This document shows, piece after piece, positions 22,380-33,511 of a DNA stretch of 64,000 nt. The stretch comes from Cryptomeria japonica. Taxonomy: Eukaryota > Streptophyta > Pinopsida > Cupressales > Cupressaceae. The notes under the pieces are model-generated. The model made no database searches. It was not told where the DNA came from and saw only the letters and a program-made list of their open reading frames with translations. The stretch covers positions 19,488,547-19,552,546 of the forward strand of contig NC_081405.1 of assembly GCF_030272615.1 (NCBI RefSeq). Direction: 5' to 3'. The position numbers were made by a program, and so were the translations under genes. Positions within the stretch are counted from its first letter, which is position 1; every line of letters starts with the position of its first letter.

Positions 22380-22985
22380 TCAAAGATCCATATTGAGAAT
22401 CATTGACCCATATCGAGGAAACAAGACAAGACCCATATCAAGAAATCAAACCAAGACCCATATTGAAAAATCACGCAATATCAAGATCCATATCGAGAAT
22501 CACTTACCCATATCAAGGAATCAAGCCAAGATCCATATCGAGAAATCAAACCAAGACCCATATCAAAAAATCACGCATCAAGATCCATATTGAGAAATCA
22601 AACCAAGACCCATATCAAAAAATCATGCAACATCAAATCCATTTCGCAAGCATCACATCAAGACTTATATCAAAAATCAAACCAAGACCCATATCGAGGA
22701 ATTAAGCCAACACCCATATCGATAAATCAAACCAAGACCCATATCAAAAAATCACGCAACATCAAGATCCATATCGAGAAATCAAGCCAAGACCCATATT
22801 GAGAAATCAAACCAAGACCCATATCAAAAAATCACGCAACATCAAGATCCATATCACAAGCATCACATCAAGACTCATATCGAAAACCAAATCACAAACT
22901 CATATCGAAAAGCAACATCAAGATCCATATCAAACTCAAAATCAGGATCCACATAAAAAATCAATCAACTTGGCACTCCACATCG
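22380..22985 (+). repeat. Degenerate minisatellite in the Tat 3' region
   Basis: The core AAATCAAACCAAGACCCATAT, in variants, alternates with AAAAATCACGCAACATCAAG-type blocks, with about 18 occurrences of CCATAT(C/T). Spacing varies (about 25-60 bases). ORFs through it (rich in Gln, Lys and Ile) are products of the repeat. Tandem repeats in the variable 3' region are known in Ogre/Tat elements and can seed satellites. Confidence 0.8.
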
Positions 22986-23190
22986 AAAGCAATGCATATT
23001 GACAGTAGTAGACTTAGATCATGCTACACCAGCATATCAGAATCAGACATCATCACAAAGTAGGACTCACATTGGATCAGGAACCATATCAGAACAATCA
23101 ACAGACACATATTATCATCTATGCCATCTATCTAATCTATTCAACTCAAGACGCTTTCTTCACAATAACTTTTTCATCAACTTTGGACCC

Positions 23191-23514
23191 TACGTGCTAA
23201 ACCAGGGCTCCTAAGCACTACACTGCCGCCTATGTGCTAGCCTTTTTCATTAATGTGCTAGCAATACAACCCTACGCGCTAATCCTGTCCCACACGCTAA
23301 CTAGAACCTCCTACGTGCTAAGCACTAAACTATCCTATGTGCTACCCAGCCTACCCATTGCGCTTTTATGTAGACCCCAAGCGCTAGAACAACCTATGCG
23401 CTAGCCTGTTCCCCGTCTGTGCTACCGTATGCTCCCCAGACGTTAAAACACCTAGGTTAACCCTATGCGCTAACACTCCTATCGTATGCACTACGAAAAT
23501 TAACCTACGTGCTA
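23191..23514 (-). repeat. 21-bp phased array, inverted block
   Basis: The reverse-complement motif TATGCGCTA, in variants (TACGTGCTA, TATGCACTA), starts at 23191, 23212, 23231, 23252, 23273, 23291, 23312, 23336, 23357, 23378, 23395, 23416, 23437, 23464, 23485 and 23506. Ten of 15 gaps are exactly 21 bases. It lies upstream of the antisense PMD-like ORF, in the same relative orientation as the sense blocks have to gag-pol. Confidence 0.75.
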
Positions 23515-24080
23515 ATCGGGCAAAAATTGACCCAAATTTGCAAAACGTGATCAAAATGAACAAAATCAATCAAAAACACAAAGAGATTTCAACCACTTAC
23601 TAGTGGGCCATAAGTGGTGGGTCTCCGGTGTTGCCTACCGTGCTCAAATTAGTGCGAGTATGGAATCGACATCGTTGTCAGAGCTCCAAATGTCACAATC
23701 ACAAAGAGACAAGTGTGCAAATGATTTTTCCAAGTCACTTTTTACCTTTTCATAGGGTAAAGTCAAAAAGGTTAATAAGTAGGGCATGCATTTTCCTCAC
23801 TTTTTCATTTTTTTAACCTTATCAACATCATTTTTGGGAGATGAATCAATAACATACATTCAACGCAGTCAATATTCTCAAAATGCAATTAATCCAAAAA
23901 CGCTCATCAACTTGACAAATTTTCACTAAATCTTTGATTCATCTCCCGAGGGGGCATCATCAATATCGCTCATCGCATCTGGGGGCATCATATCGACATT
24001 TCAACACACAAACATCATATCGATCAAATTTTGACAACATATCCAACAAATTTTCTTTGAATCAATTTGTGCACACACGT
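23515..24080 (+). other. Tat 3' spacer before the polypurine tract
   Basis: No gene or repeat stands out. Small ORFs at 23628-23816 and 23934-24119 lack any recognisable feature. CATCTCCCGAGGGGGCATCA occurs here; a similar CTCGAGGGGGCATATTACC occurs at the same relative place in the second Tat-like element (about 32046). Confidence 0.45.
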
Positions 24081-24100
24081 CACTTCAAAGAGGGGCAAAA
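24081..24100 (+). promoter_or_regulatory. Polypurine tract of the Tat element
   Basis: CACTTCAAAGAGGGGCAAAA lies directly before the 3' LTR start. It primes plus-strand DNA synthesis. The core CAAAGAGGGGCAAAA is identical before the LTR at 32162 and before the 5' LTR at 5620. Confidence 0.85.
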
Positions 24101-25719
24101 TGTAGACGTATTAATCTGACCACTTTCCTAAATGAATATTTAATATTTATTTTAACCCTATTTCTCCTATTAATTAAATTCTATTTAATTAATTTCTTCA
24201 TATTCATCTATTTGATTAAATGAATCTCAATTTATTTAATTAAGTTCACCTGAACCTTTTCTAGCCTTTAATTAAATAAAATCACTCTATGAATATTTAA
24301 TATTTATTTTAACCCCATTTCTCCTATTAATTAAATTTTATTTAATTGATTTCTTCATATTCATCTATTTGATTAAATGAATTACTCAATTTCTTTAATT
24401 AAGTTCACCTGAACCTTTTCTACCCTTTAATTAAATAAAATCACTTTATTTAATTAAAATCCTCTTTCTCCCTTTTTATTTAAATTTACATTTAATTAAA
24501 TTGATCCTTGCAAATAAATAAATCTAATTTATTTATTTAAATCCCCCACTTGTATTTATACAAGTTGCATCTATTTTAGTTGAAATGAAGTAATCTTATT
24601 TTAATTAAAAACATTTTTCCTCTGCTTGCATTTTTCTACATCTCCCACTTGCCTCCTAAACCCCTTCTAGATTCTTCTAATCAATTCCAATTTAGCCTAA
24701 TTCATTTCCTAATTATTGTGACAATCCTAAGCAAAGAAAAGTCACTTCTCAAAGCCTCCAAAGTCTTCAATAACCATTAAAGGCTTCATGTCCTTAACAA
24801 GTTAACCATCAAAGTCTTCCAAACCATTTAAGGCTCTTACATAACCATTAATGGTTAACTCAACCTTCTTGCATGATTAGAGAGTTTCTCTCTAACTCAA
24901 CCCTCATCTAACCCAAGGGTCTCATCAAGCATTCATGGCTTCAACCTTGGTTATCCCTTTAACCCTTGCACAAGAGTTTACCCCTTGGATAAAAGCTTTA
25001 TCCAATGGATGACCCTAACTTAACCTTAACCCTTACCTCCTAAGATAACCTTCACGTCTTCTCAAGCATTTAATGCTTCTTTCATCTCCTCTCAAACAAC
25101 CTCTTGTTGACAATTGCCACCATTTCATTGGTGAGAATTGTAAACGTGGATTGATTAACTTTCAATCCTGGCCCTTGTTAAGATTATCTAATCTTAACCA
25201 TCCATTGTCCTATTTTCCCTATAAATAGAGTTCTCATTCTCTCATTTTGATAGATCCAAGTCCTTATGCATCAAACTTATAGTCTAATTACTAAAAATTT
25301 TTGCCTCTCTTTGTTAAATTATCACAATAGCATTTAGAAGCATTTTATATCATAGAATATCCATGTTAGACTAGTATATCATGTTAGGATAAATTTATTA
25401 ATCCTTTATCATAAACATCATCTTCATACTAGCTTAATCATCATAATTTTAATATCATACATGTTTTAGGAATACATTCATGCATAATAATCAAATGTCA
25501 CTCATTCTTGGAGTTGTCATTCCCAAGTCACTTTGCTTAGTGATTTGAGAGCAAAGACATTGACTTTAGGGATCCTGTGAGATAGAGAACAATGGGACAC
25601 CCCTTGGAAAGTTGAGCTATTTCAATATAGTTCCTATAACTTGCACCAAGAGTCTCATTGGTGTGTGGGTCTTTTGAATTCGACTTTTATGCTCTTGTCG
25701 CCCTCATTCCCCGCATACA
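24101..25719 (+). repeat. 3' LTR of the Tat element, with internal duplication
   Basis: It begins TGTAGACGTATTAATC and ends CCCGCATACA. It is 157 bases longer than the 5' LTR, mainly because a block starting GAATATTTAATATTTATT occurs twice (about 24135 and 24290). The TATA box is at 25220-25227. Confidence 0.9.
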
Positions 25720-25734
25720 ACAACTAGTAAAGAG

Positions 25735-26830
25735 GAAAAGGTATGCAAAAATGTTAAGTCCCCATATGGTCTCAAATAGGCTCCTAGAGCTTGGTATAAT
25801 ATAATTAATGAACATCTACTAAAACATGGTTTCACTAGGCATCCATATGATCTGAATCTCTACCTCAAGGATCAAGGGGGGATATAGTGATCATTAATAT
25901 ATATGTTGATGACTTAGTTATCATAGGAAGCTCAGAAGCAATGGTTCAGGAAACCCAAAATGATCTCATAAAGGCTTTTGATATGATAGATGTCAGGCTA
26001 CTATACTATTATCTAGGGTTAGAGGTATGGAAAACAAATCACCGTATCTTTGTATCTCAAAGAAAATATGCCAAGACACTAATGAGAAGTTTACAATAAT
26101 GGATTCCAAACCCATTTCTACAACTATGGGATCAAGATTGCAGTCATCAATTTCAAATCCTTCCCCTTATTTGAATGTAACTCACTTTTGGCAAATGATT
26201 GGAGATTTGATTTACTTGACTTATACCATACCATATATCAGTTTTGATGTTAATTATCTTTCACAATGATATGCATTGGAAAGCAACAAAATGGGTCCTA
26301 AGGTATATACATGGTACAATGAATCATGGTTTGGAATATAAAAGGACTAATCAATTCTTCTTGACAGGGTATACAAATGCAAATAATGCAGGATCTATTG
26401 ATGATAGGAAATTCACATTTGTTTTTGTTTTCTTCTTAGGTTCAGGTCCTATTTCTTGGGGAAGTAAGAAGAAAGCCACAATTACTCATTCCTCAATAGA
26501 GGCAAAATATCGTGCAACAAGTGCCATAGTTTGTGAAACAGTTTGGTTACGTCACATGTTAGAAGGATTGGAGGTACCAAAAAAAAAACCTAAGATCATC
26601 TATTGTGACAATCAGAGTGTTCTCAAGCTTGTTTGAAACTCAATGTTTCATAAACAAACCAAGCATATTGAAGTTGGCTGTCACTTCATAAAAGAACATG
26701 TTCAACAAAATAATGTTAAACTCCAATTTTGCTCTGCACAGGTTCAACATGCTGACATCTTCACCAAGCCTCTTGCACGTGTGAAGTTCAATTTTTTCTA
26801 GGATTATCTTATTAGTATTTTAAATCAATG
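25735..26830 (+). pseudogene. Ty1/copia reverse transcriptase and RNase H fragment
   Basis: It starts inside the reverse transcriptase: SPYGLK*APRAWYNIINEHL (usual Gln is a stop). The catalytic box INIYVDDLVIIGS (25887-26099) and YYYLGLEVW follow. A frameshift near 26095 leads to MDSKPISTTMGSRLQ (26096-26269), and another near 26265 to KWVLRYIHGTMNHGLEY, TNANNAGSIDDRKFT and THSSIEAKYRATS (RNase H, 26244-26636). After a stop it continues KQTKHIEVGCHFIKEHV and ADIFTKPL, the usual copia C-terminus. The 5' part was lost where the Tat element begins, so the Tat element probably landed in or recombined with this element. Confidence 0.9.
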
Positions 26831-26836
26831 ATGTAA

Positions 26837-27010
26837 TAAGGGGAAAATGTTGGCATATTCCATCGTTTACCCATACAACTTGCTTGATTTGTTATGTTTT
26901 GTTTGTTTTGATACACGTAACAATTTTTTATTTGTTGTGAACCTTGTGAGTGCCATTTAATGCACTCTGTTCACCATCATTAGATGTATATAAAACCATC
27001 TCATAATGAA
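26837..27010 (+). repeat. Copia polypurine tract and start of its 3' LTR
   Basis: TAAGGGGAAAA at 26837-26847 is followed by TGTTGGCATATTCC at 26848. A TATA-like ATGTATATAAAACC lies at about 26982. The LTR's right end is not recognisable and the sequence merges into the next element near 27010-27040. It differs from the copia LTR at 4996, so these are two families. Confidence 0.7.
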
Positions 27011-27192
27011 TTTTATTCATTTGATTTCTCCACCAAATTTTATAAGAGTCCCATTCAAAATCCATTCCTATCATGCCAAAGTATGGACTCCTTCCAAGAA
27101 TCCCCCATACATATCCAAACTCATAACACATGTCAAGAGGACACTCCAAAGTTAAAAGAAACGAGTCCTAATATAATCAAGATCAAGATACC

Positions 27193-28042
27193 ATGACTCT
27201 CCAATCTCATCCAATTTTTGGCCAAGATCCCACCTATCAATATTCTTATGAAGATCCACTCATCCTTTTGTATTCCATCCATGATGCTCCCCTTTCATCT
27301 CAAGAACAAACATCCTTCCAAGTCCCATTCATAATCCACCTCTTGGGCAAGATCGTGATATCTTTTCCACCCCATCCAATAATCTCATTCAAAATCAAGA
27401 GAAAAATGCAAATACCAATAATCCTATTCCAAGTCAAGTTATCAAAGTTTCCCTTCACCTCCATCTTATAATCCTCCATATCCACCTGAAGATCCCATCA
27501 TCTCTTCATATCCCCCTCATGGTCCTAATCTTCCACAAGATCCCATTGCCTCTACCCAAGTTGTTCATGAATCCCCTACATATCAAGTTGCTTCCTCCAC
27601 TTTCATCCGACCTAGTCTACTCCATGATCTTATCATTTCTTCCATACCATATCCTTCTCAAAATGGACTCACGTCTTGTTTAAAAAATAGCAAGTACCCC
27701 ATTGGTAAACATATTTGTCAATGCATGCATTATCAAGGCAAAGGGTTAAACTTACATGAACAAGGCATATTAGAACCCCTTCATATCAAAGAAAATCCTG
27801 ATGGTCATGGCCTCAACTACATAGCTCACTCTCGAGATGTTTGTATCCCTTCTAAATCCCACATCCCTCCATCTAAACCCAAACATATACATTCCGCATC
27901 CTCCAAATTTTTTTTGGGTCCTTATATCCCAAAATCAAAGCCTTCATCCCTTACATCTATCTTAGGTCCTTATATCCCTCCATACACTATTGATATTACC
28001 CCTACCTTACAATCCTCTCACCCTACCATAACTCAATATTAG
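27193..28042 (+). pseudogene. Pro/Ser-rich retroelement ORF, function unknown
   Basis: Open pieces at 27193-27471 and 27725-28042 show composition typical of a gag/pol spacer or 3' ORF: many Pro, Ser, Ile, His. There is an internal repeat of LGPYIP (FFLGPYIPKS, SILGPYIPPY). No catalytic motif is visible. I do not recognise the family. The next ORF (28321-28911) has SILGPF in similar context, suggesting one original frame now broken. Confidence 0.35.
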
Positions 28043-28320
28043 CAAAGGCACACATATTTGAGAACCTTCCAACCATCTATCTACATCAACCCATCCAAAA
28101 GACCTTCATACAATTCCTATCCAACCATAGATCCCATTCCTCTTGGAAGTAATTTGGATGCCAAACATAAAATCCATAAGTCCAAAAATCCACATGCATT
28201 CAAGATCAACATGTCTCATGTAAAATATATGTAAACATAAATAAATACTCGATCCGAAAGAAAAAAGAAATATCCAAAAGACCACAAAGGCCTATCAAGA
28301 AAAAAGAAAAATCCAAAACT

Positions 28321-28911
28321 ATGTGGGTTCCTAAATTGCTCAAAGAAGCAATGCATTCCAAAGAACCACAAAGAAAAGAAAAATCAAAATTGTTAACCAA
28401 ACTTGTTATTCACAAGGATTCCTTCATTCCTCCATCTAAAAATCTCTCACCTTTCATACCTATTTTGGGTCTCTATTTCCAAAAATTCACTATCTTAAAT
28501 CCTCCATCACCTCCTTTATCCATTTTGGGTCCTTTTTCCTTATGTCCCAAAATTTATAGCCACTCTTCTATCAAAATCTCAAAATTGAAAATCTTTTTTT
28601 CTTTCATTATTCCGCAACCCCTCAAGGTGTGTGCCAATGTTGATCTTGCCAACATTTCCATCCATTCATACACAAGTCTTCCAATACCCCATCCATTATC
28701 CAATACCTATTTTCCATTCTTCCCTTCCTTTTATCCAATCTTTTGCATAAATATTTATCTCGTTACATCTCCTCATCCATCTCATATCTTTATTCATCAT
28801 CCTACAAACATCTTTGAGCATGCCTTCATGATCATGGTCCATTGCAACACATATTTCAAGGGTACCATCCAAACAAACAAAACGCTTGAGTCCTTCCTCA
28901 ATCTCATATAA
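28321..28911 (+). CDS. Uncharacterised retroelement ORF, 196 residues
   Basis: The longest intact ORF in the second Tat-like element. It begins with a Lys/Glu-rich part (KEAMHSKEPQRKEKSKLL), then Pro-rich repeats (ILGLYF, SILGPFS) and a hydrophobic, His-rich C-terminal half ending KTLESFLNLI. No known domain is visible. It may be the tail of a larger protein whose upstream half is 27193-28042. I would not assign a function. Confidence 0.35.
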   Translation: MWVPKLLKEAMHSKEPQRKEKSKLLTKLVIHKDSFIPPSKNLSPFIPILGLYFQKFTILNPPSPPLSILGPFSLCPKIYSHSSIKISKLKIFFSFIIPQPLKVCANVDLANISIHSYTSLPIPHPLSNTYFPFFPSFYPIFCINIYLVTSPHPSHIFIHHPTNIFEHAFMIMVHCNTYFKGTIQTNKTLESFLNLI

Positions 28912-29967
28912 TGCAAAAAAGTGGAAAAAAAGAAATAATTCATCCATAATAAGCTACCTCTGTCTTTCTCCTATCCATCTCCATCTTAGCAGTTCTTCAT
29001 TCATTCATAATGTTCCTTGCCTTGCTAGACATTGAGGGCATGCAAATACATCTTTCTTGTGACCCAAAAATCCTTAAAAATTACTAAAAATCATAAAAAG
29101 TCTTGAAAAAATCCATAAAAATTAGATACAACCATGAAAAAAATCCATTAAAAAAATGCCTTGAAAAAAAAGAAGACATAAAAATCGAATAATTAATCAA
29201 GCAAATCCAAAGCAATAAACTATCCCTAGCAAAAATGAACGTGTAAGCAGATACGTAGCATAACAAACATCATGCCAACCAAATCAAGCGACAACAAACG
29301 AACAATCAATCAAGTCTTCAATTAACTCGATCACATGTCTAATCAATCAATTAATCAATCCCTATCTATCATTCATCAACTTGTCTTATAAAAGAAAGGG
29401 TACACTCAAAAAAAGACAAATCGATCTTATATGGGGTATTACATCTCTGGGACCCGACATTATCATTATCATTATCAATCAAGCAATCAACATAGACAAA
29501 GATCAATATGGATGTTGACTCAGTTGGTCAAGTTTGTCTTATCTTTTGTTGATTTGTCTCGAGTCATTTTCCTATGCGACTCAAGGATGTCCACAAGTGA
29601 GTAGAGGAGTCAAGATGGTTTGTGATCCTTTTTCTTTGTTTGTTGTTTGTGTGTGCTTTCATGAAGTCTTGGGGCACAAGTACTTTGAATGTGTATGTTG
29701 GTACATTCATTCGACAACTATCCTATGCAAAAATGAAGTCAGGGATCACTATGCTTGTGACTATTGTACATACCTCAACCCTTAATCCAACAACCCTAGA
29801 ATGGATGTAGAGACTCCTTGTCTACAATATGTATGTTAATGCAATGGGAAAGAATCTACACCTTGACCTTTCATACCTTAGTGCAAAGACCTCCATTTGT
29901 CATATAATAAGGCTCAATGATGAAATTGTCATATCACCTAACATGCACAAGAATTTGAGATTGTTTT
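28912..29967 (+). other. Spacer of the second Tat-like element
   Basis: A-rich and CAATCAAT-rich DNA with ATTATCATTATCATT at about 29460. ORFs of 60-83 residues here have no recognisable feature. GATGTAGAGACTCCTTGTC at about 29804 and similar text look like remnants of an element, but no domain can be named. Confidence 0.4.
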
Positions 29968-31705
29968 TTATTTAAAAAGCAACGTTAACTAGGGTGCTGA
30001 CCCTTAACAAAGTCATAAACTATCAAAAAAGAAAGAAAATCCTATAGGCAAAAAGACAACACATCGGAGCAAGTCCGGGATTAACAAGTTTGAACAAAGG
30101 AAACTTGTCCAACCTTCAACAACAAAGACCGAACTCAAGAAGGGGTATGGAGACCCGATCCAAGGGGGGGCTGAGAGGACTTCCCCTTCCGCATGTGACA
30201 AACAACAGTCCAGGTGATACTGTTATCGGGGCCATCAAGGGAATGACCAAGCAGTAAGGAACTCGCTTGTGAACCATCAGTGAAGCTAGCAGTAGGCTGT
30301 TGCAAGACAACAGTCAACTACTGCAGAACAGGAGAAGAAGGTTGTTGTAGAATAGAAGGCTGCTACAGAGCATCAGAAGAAGAACCAGTAGGTGTAGAGA
30401 GAAGCTGCAAATTAGAGGCAACAGGGTCCGTCGGGGCAAGAGGAGCCAAAACAATGGAATCCACAACAACATCAACAGTAGTAGAAGGCACCTCAACCTC
30501 CTGAGAGGAACCATCCAAATCAAATTCAACATCATAGATGGTCAAGTGATCAACAGTAGCATCCTTCCACTAGGTAGCAACACCTTTGTGGTGTGAGATA
30601 GAGCAGTCCGAAGCAAGATGGCCCGTAGAGAAACATTTTCGACAGCGGACGGGAAGACCCTCAAAGTCTAATAGTTGTGTCCAAGGCCGATCACCAACCA
30701 TAAGAACCACATCTCCCGGGAGAGGCAAAGAGATGTCAATATCAACAAGGATGCGAGAAAAGGTAGTATGGCCCATAGAAGACGTGACATCATCCACCTT
30801 TAAGAATCGGCCTAAAGAGTTACCAATAGTCTCATAGCAAGAAAGCTCCAAAAAATGGAGAGGGAGATTAGGAAGGAAAACCCAAACTGGATGCACATTA
30901 AGTGGTTCAGTGAGAGGGTTGAAAGAAGTTGTCCAAGGCTTAACAGAGAGGGGGTGAACTCCCCAAGCCCACAACTTTCCCAAAACCAGATCCCTATCAG
31001 CCAAAGAAGTAAAAGAAGCTATAAAAAATCCCTTAGCACAAGGAAAAAGCTCAACACTATGAGCTATCAAAGGCCTTCAGGAGTCACTCACCTAATGATG
31101 GAGGTCAGGAAGTGAAGGCCAGAGCCCACAGAATCTGCAAACTAATGCACAGTGTTGGTAGAACCCAATGTTGTCCACAACATCCTGCCCACAAACCACT
31201 ACAGGGGAGGATTTGGCATAGGGAAGAGGACGAACACCCTTGGAGGGTTGGGTAGTAGACCTGGCCACACAAGCAAAGCTACGCTTGCTAGCAAAGGAAG
31301 GCTTGGACGGAACCTTAGCACCAGTAGCAGTCGGTTGAGAACCATAATCAAGAGCTAAAGAGTCAGCAACAACAACACTCTCTAGGAGGACATCCACAAG
31401 AGGGGGATCTGAAAGGGAATCTCCCACACGGGGAGCACTAGAACCACCACCAGCAAGCGGGAAGACCACCGCAGGAACATGGGAGTCGTAGGGAAGAGGC
31501 AGCGCATAGGTAGCGACAGTCAGGTCCCCAGAGAAGCCAACGCCCAAGGGGGGAGGGAGCAGAGCTAGTGAGGAAGAAGGAGGGACACCGCACCCAGACA
31601 GAGCAAAGGCGCCACACCCAAGCAACAGTCGAAATGCAGAGGCGGAAACCTGATGCGGGTGAAGACATTTCAAAAAAATTATTTACTAAGAAATTGTTTA
31701 AGAAA
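29968..31705 (-). mobile_element. ORF1-only LINE, antisense, with 13-bp target duplication
   Basis: TTGAGATTGTTTT occurs at 29955-29967 and 31706-31718. Between them, on the minus strand, is a LINE ORF1 followed directly by a LINE 3' end (GGGTCAGCACCC, then an A/T tail ending at about 29968). No reverse transcriptase or endonuclease is present. It is therefore either an internal-deletion derivative or an ORF1-only non-autonomous family, comparable in plan to mammalian HAL1. Confidence 0.8.
30135..31673 (-). pseudogene. LINE ORF1 protein (DUF4283-like, CCHC zinc knuckle)
   Basis: One minus-strand frame runs from Met at 31673 to a TGA at about 30135, roughly 512 codons. It has five in-frame stops: TAG after PDLHH, TGA after VSDS, and TAGs after KGVAT, SSSDAL and SPVLQ. 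The core FCGLWPSLPDLHH, VELFPCAKGFFIASF and KPWTTSFNPLTEPL resembles DUF4283 of plant LINE ORF1. It ends with the knuckle CRKCFSTGHLASDC. The C-terminus has WTVVCHMRKGKS. ORF1 proteins bind LINE RNA in the ribonucleoprotein particle. The first two stops fit Trp codons and the next three fit Gln codons, all single transitions. Confidence 0.85.
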
Positions 31706-31718
31706 TTGAGATTGTTTT

Positions 31719-32161
31719 ATCATCCTATCTCATCTATTATATCCATTAATAGATTCTATTCCTTAACCATTCCTCACTTCTTACTAATCATTCTTCACTT
31801 TCGTCATATTTCATCTTTCATCCAAGCAATCTAATCAATCAATCAATCGATTGATCAATTCACAAATCACCCCATTCTATCTATTCTATTTAAATTGAGC
31901 ATGTCTTCAACTCTAATATCAATCATCTATCAACTAATATTCTTCCTTTCTTATTAACTATTCTTCACTTTCATCATATTTCCTCTTTCATCTAACATTC
32001 TTCTTCTTTCAAGAGATCATTATGTCCTTTTATACATAAACAATCTCTCGAGGGGGCATATTACCTCTATCCCATTGTCCTTAGGGCATATTGGGGCAGA
32101 TTTTTCTTTAATTTTCTTTGAAACAATGCTTGAATACGCATTGTCTCAAAGAGGGGCAAAA
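31719..32161 (+). other. Second Tat-like element, end of internal region and polypurine tract
   Basis: CAATCAATCAATC-rich and T-rich spacer without ORFs leads to CTCGAGGGGGCATATTACC and the tract TCTCAAAGAGGGGCAAAA at 32144-32161. Confidence 0.6.
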
Positions 32162-33300
32162 TGTAGACACCTAAACTTGTCCCAAGCTTGCGAACATCAA
32201 TTTTACTAACTGTTCTCCTTGATAATTAAATAATCTTAGCTATTTAATTATTTTATCTTTATTCTTCCAAATTGGCATTATTCCTCCAATTCCATAATCA
32301 ATTCACAATTACACATTCTCTATCTAATATTAACTGAATAATATTATTATTTAATTAATTGTAATTATTAATTTTAATTAAATAATCTTAATTGTTTAAT
32401 TAAGTTCAATTTCTACTATAGACCCACAATTAATTAATTATTTTAAAATTATTTAATTGGCTAATGATGTCCTCTTAATTAAATAAAATTTCAAATTTAT
32501 TTAATTTCATTTATCACTCATTTCAAATTAATTTCATTTTCTTTCAAATTCAAATTCAATTATTCCCTTCCATTTTTCCAAATTTATTAAATAGTTTTAA
32601 ATTATTTGATATAATTACTAATTACCATTTTCTTCTAGATAATTAAATAAATTTAATTATTTTCATATCCATTAATTAAATAATTCTTGAAATTAATTAA
32701 TTAAAAATCTTTCCTCAAATTAAAAAATGAAAACAAATATTTTAATTTATGTTTCAATGGTTTTCGAAAATCTATCCTCAAATTCGAAAATGGAAAGAAA
32801 TATCTTTATTTATTTTTATTGAGTTTCAAAAGTAAGCAATTTGGAAACTTATTTTATTTTCTTAATTTTAAAATGGAAAATAAGATACGCACATCTAAAA
32901 ATTGGAAACTTTCCATTTTCTTCTTCAGTCTATCTTATCTTCATGTTCTCTAATCCAATCTTGGCCATTCATCCCTTTGGGATGAAATCAATCTCAACTG
33001 TTCAATCAACCTTTAATCTCTATTTAAACTGACAGCTTTTCTCATATTTGGTTAACCACTATCTTTAAATTCTTGTGCATCAAGTACTCATAATTGCGAT
33101 TCTGAGAGCCATTATAAAACACAAGAAAAAAAAAAGAATAAAGGAGGGAAGATAATTGGTGATCAACATTGGTTTTCTTTGAGTTTTATTGTTTAATTTG
33201 TTGATTTTCTATTAGTATTCCTTCATTCGGATTTGTTTTGAGATTTATGCAATAGTGTAGGTTTGTAGTTGCCTAGCATTGTTATCGTAGCATTCCCCTC
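32162..33300 (+). repeat. 3' LTR of the second Tat-like element
   Basis: It starts TGTAGACACCTAAACTTG after the polypurine tract. The first 600 bases are very A/T-rich with AATTAATTAAT blocks. The right end is not certain; the sequence runs into A-rich DNA and microsatellites near 33300 without a clear CA end or target duplication. The ORF at 32841-33032 is incidental. Confidence 0.65.
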
Positions 33301-33335
33301 AATATCTCAAAAAAAATATACATACATATAGTTAT

Positions 33336-33353
33336 ATATTTGCACACGCGCGC

Positions 33354-33414
<61 letters not shown>

Positions 33415-33511
33415 TATATATGTATATGTATATGTATTATGTATATGTATATGTATATCCATGTGTATATATGTGTGTGTGTGTACACACACACACACAC
33501 ACATATATACC
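33336..33511. repeat. Compound microsatellite (CA)n, TATG/TATA, (TG)n
   Basis: A long CA run (about 33348-33412) is followed by TATATGTATATG repeats, then GTGTGTGTGT and another short CA run. Overlapping Cys/Val- and His/Thr-repeat ORFs here are artefacts. Confidence 0.95.

Larger units (their letters stand above)
5620..25719 (+). mobile_element. Tat-lineage Ty3/gypsy retrotransposon, about 20 kb, nested insertion inside
   Basis: Two LTRs (5620-7081 and 24101-25719) flank about 17 kb of internal DNA. The order is long leader, gag, protease, G-patch, reverse transcriptase, RNase H, a second RNase H, integrase, a 5-kb 3' region with an antisense ORF, then the polypurine tract. A second RNase H after the first, and a long 3' region, are hallmarks of the Tat lineage (Ogre and relatives). 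A hand comparison of about 650 aligned LTR bases found roughly 29 differences (4-5%), so the insertion is old. A solo LTR (12386-13822) is nested inside. Many stops make it non-autonomous now. Confidence 0.9.
27040..33300 (+). mobile_element. Second Tat-like gypsy element, 3' part only
   Basis: It is identified from its 3' end: TCTCAAAGAGGGGCAAAA then TGTAGACACCTAAAC at 32162, the same tract and LTR start style as the first Tat element. Upstream lies 5 kb of Pro/Ser-rich broken ORFs and spacer without pol motifs, as expected for the long 3' region of such elements. An antisense ORF1-only LINE (29968-31705) is nested inside. The 5' LTR, gag and pol are absent. Confidence 0.65.

Noticed and set aside
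30280-31358. Plus-strand ORFs over the LINE ORF1
   Set aside because: The minus strand carries the DUF4283-like and CCHC signals; plus-strand readings are shadows.
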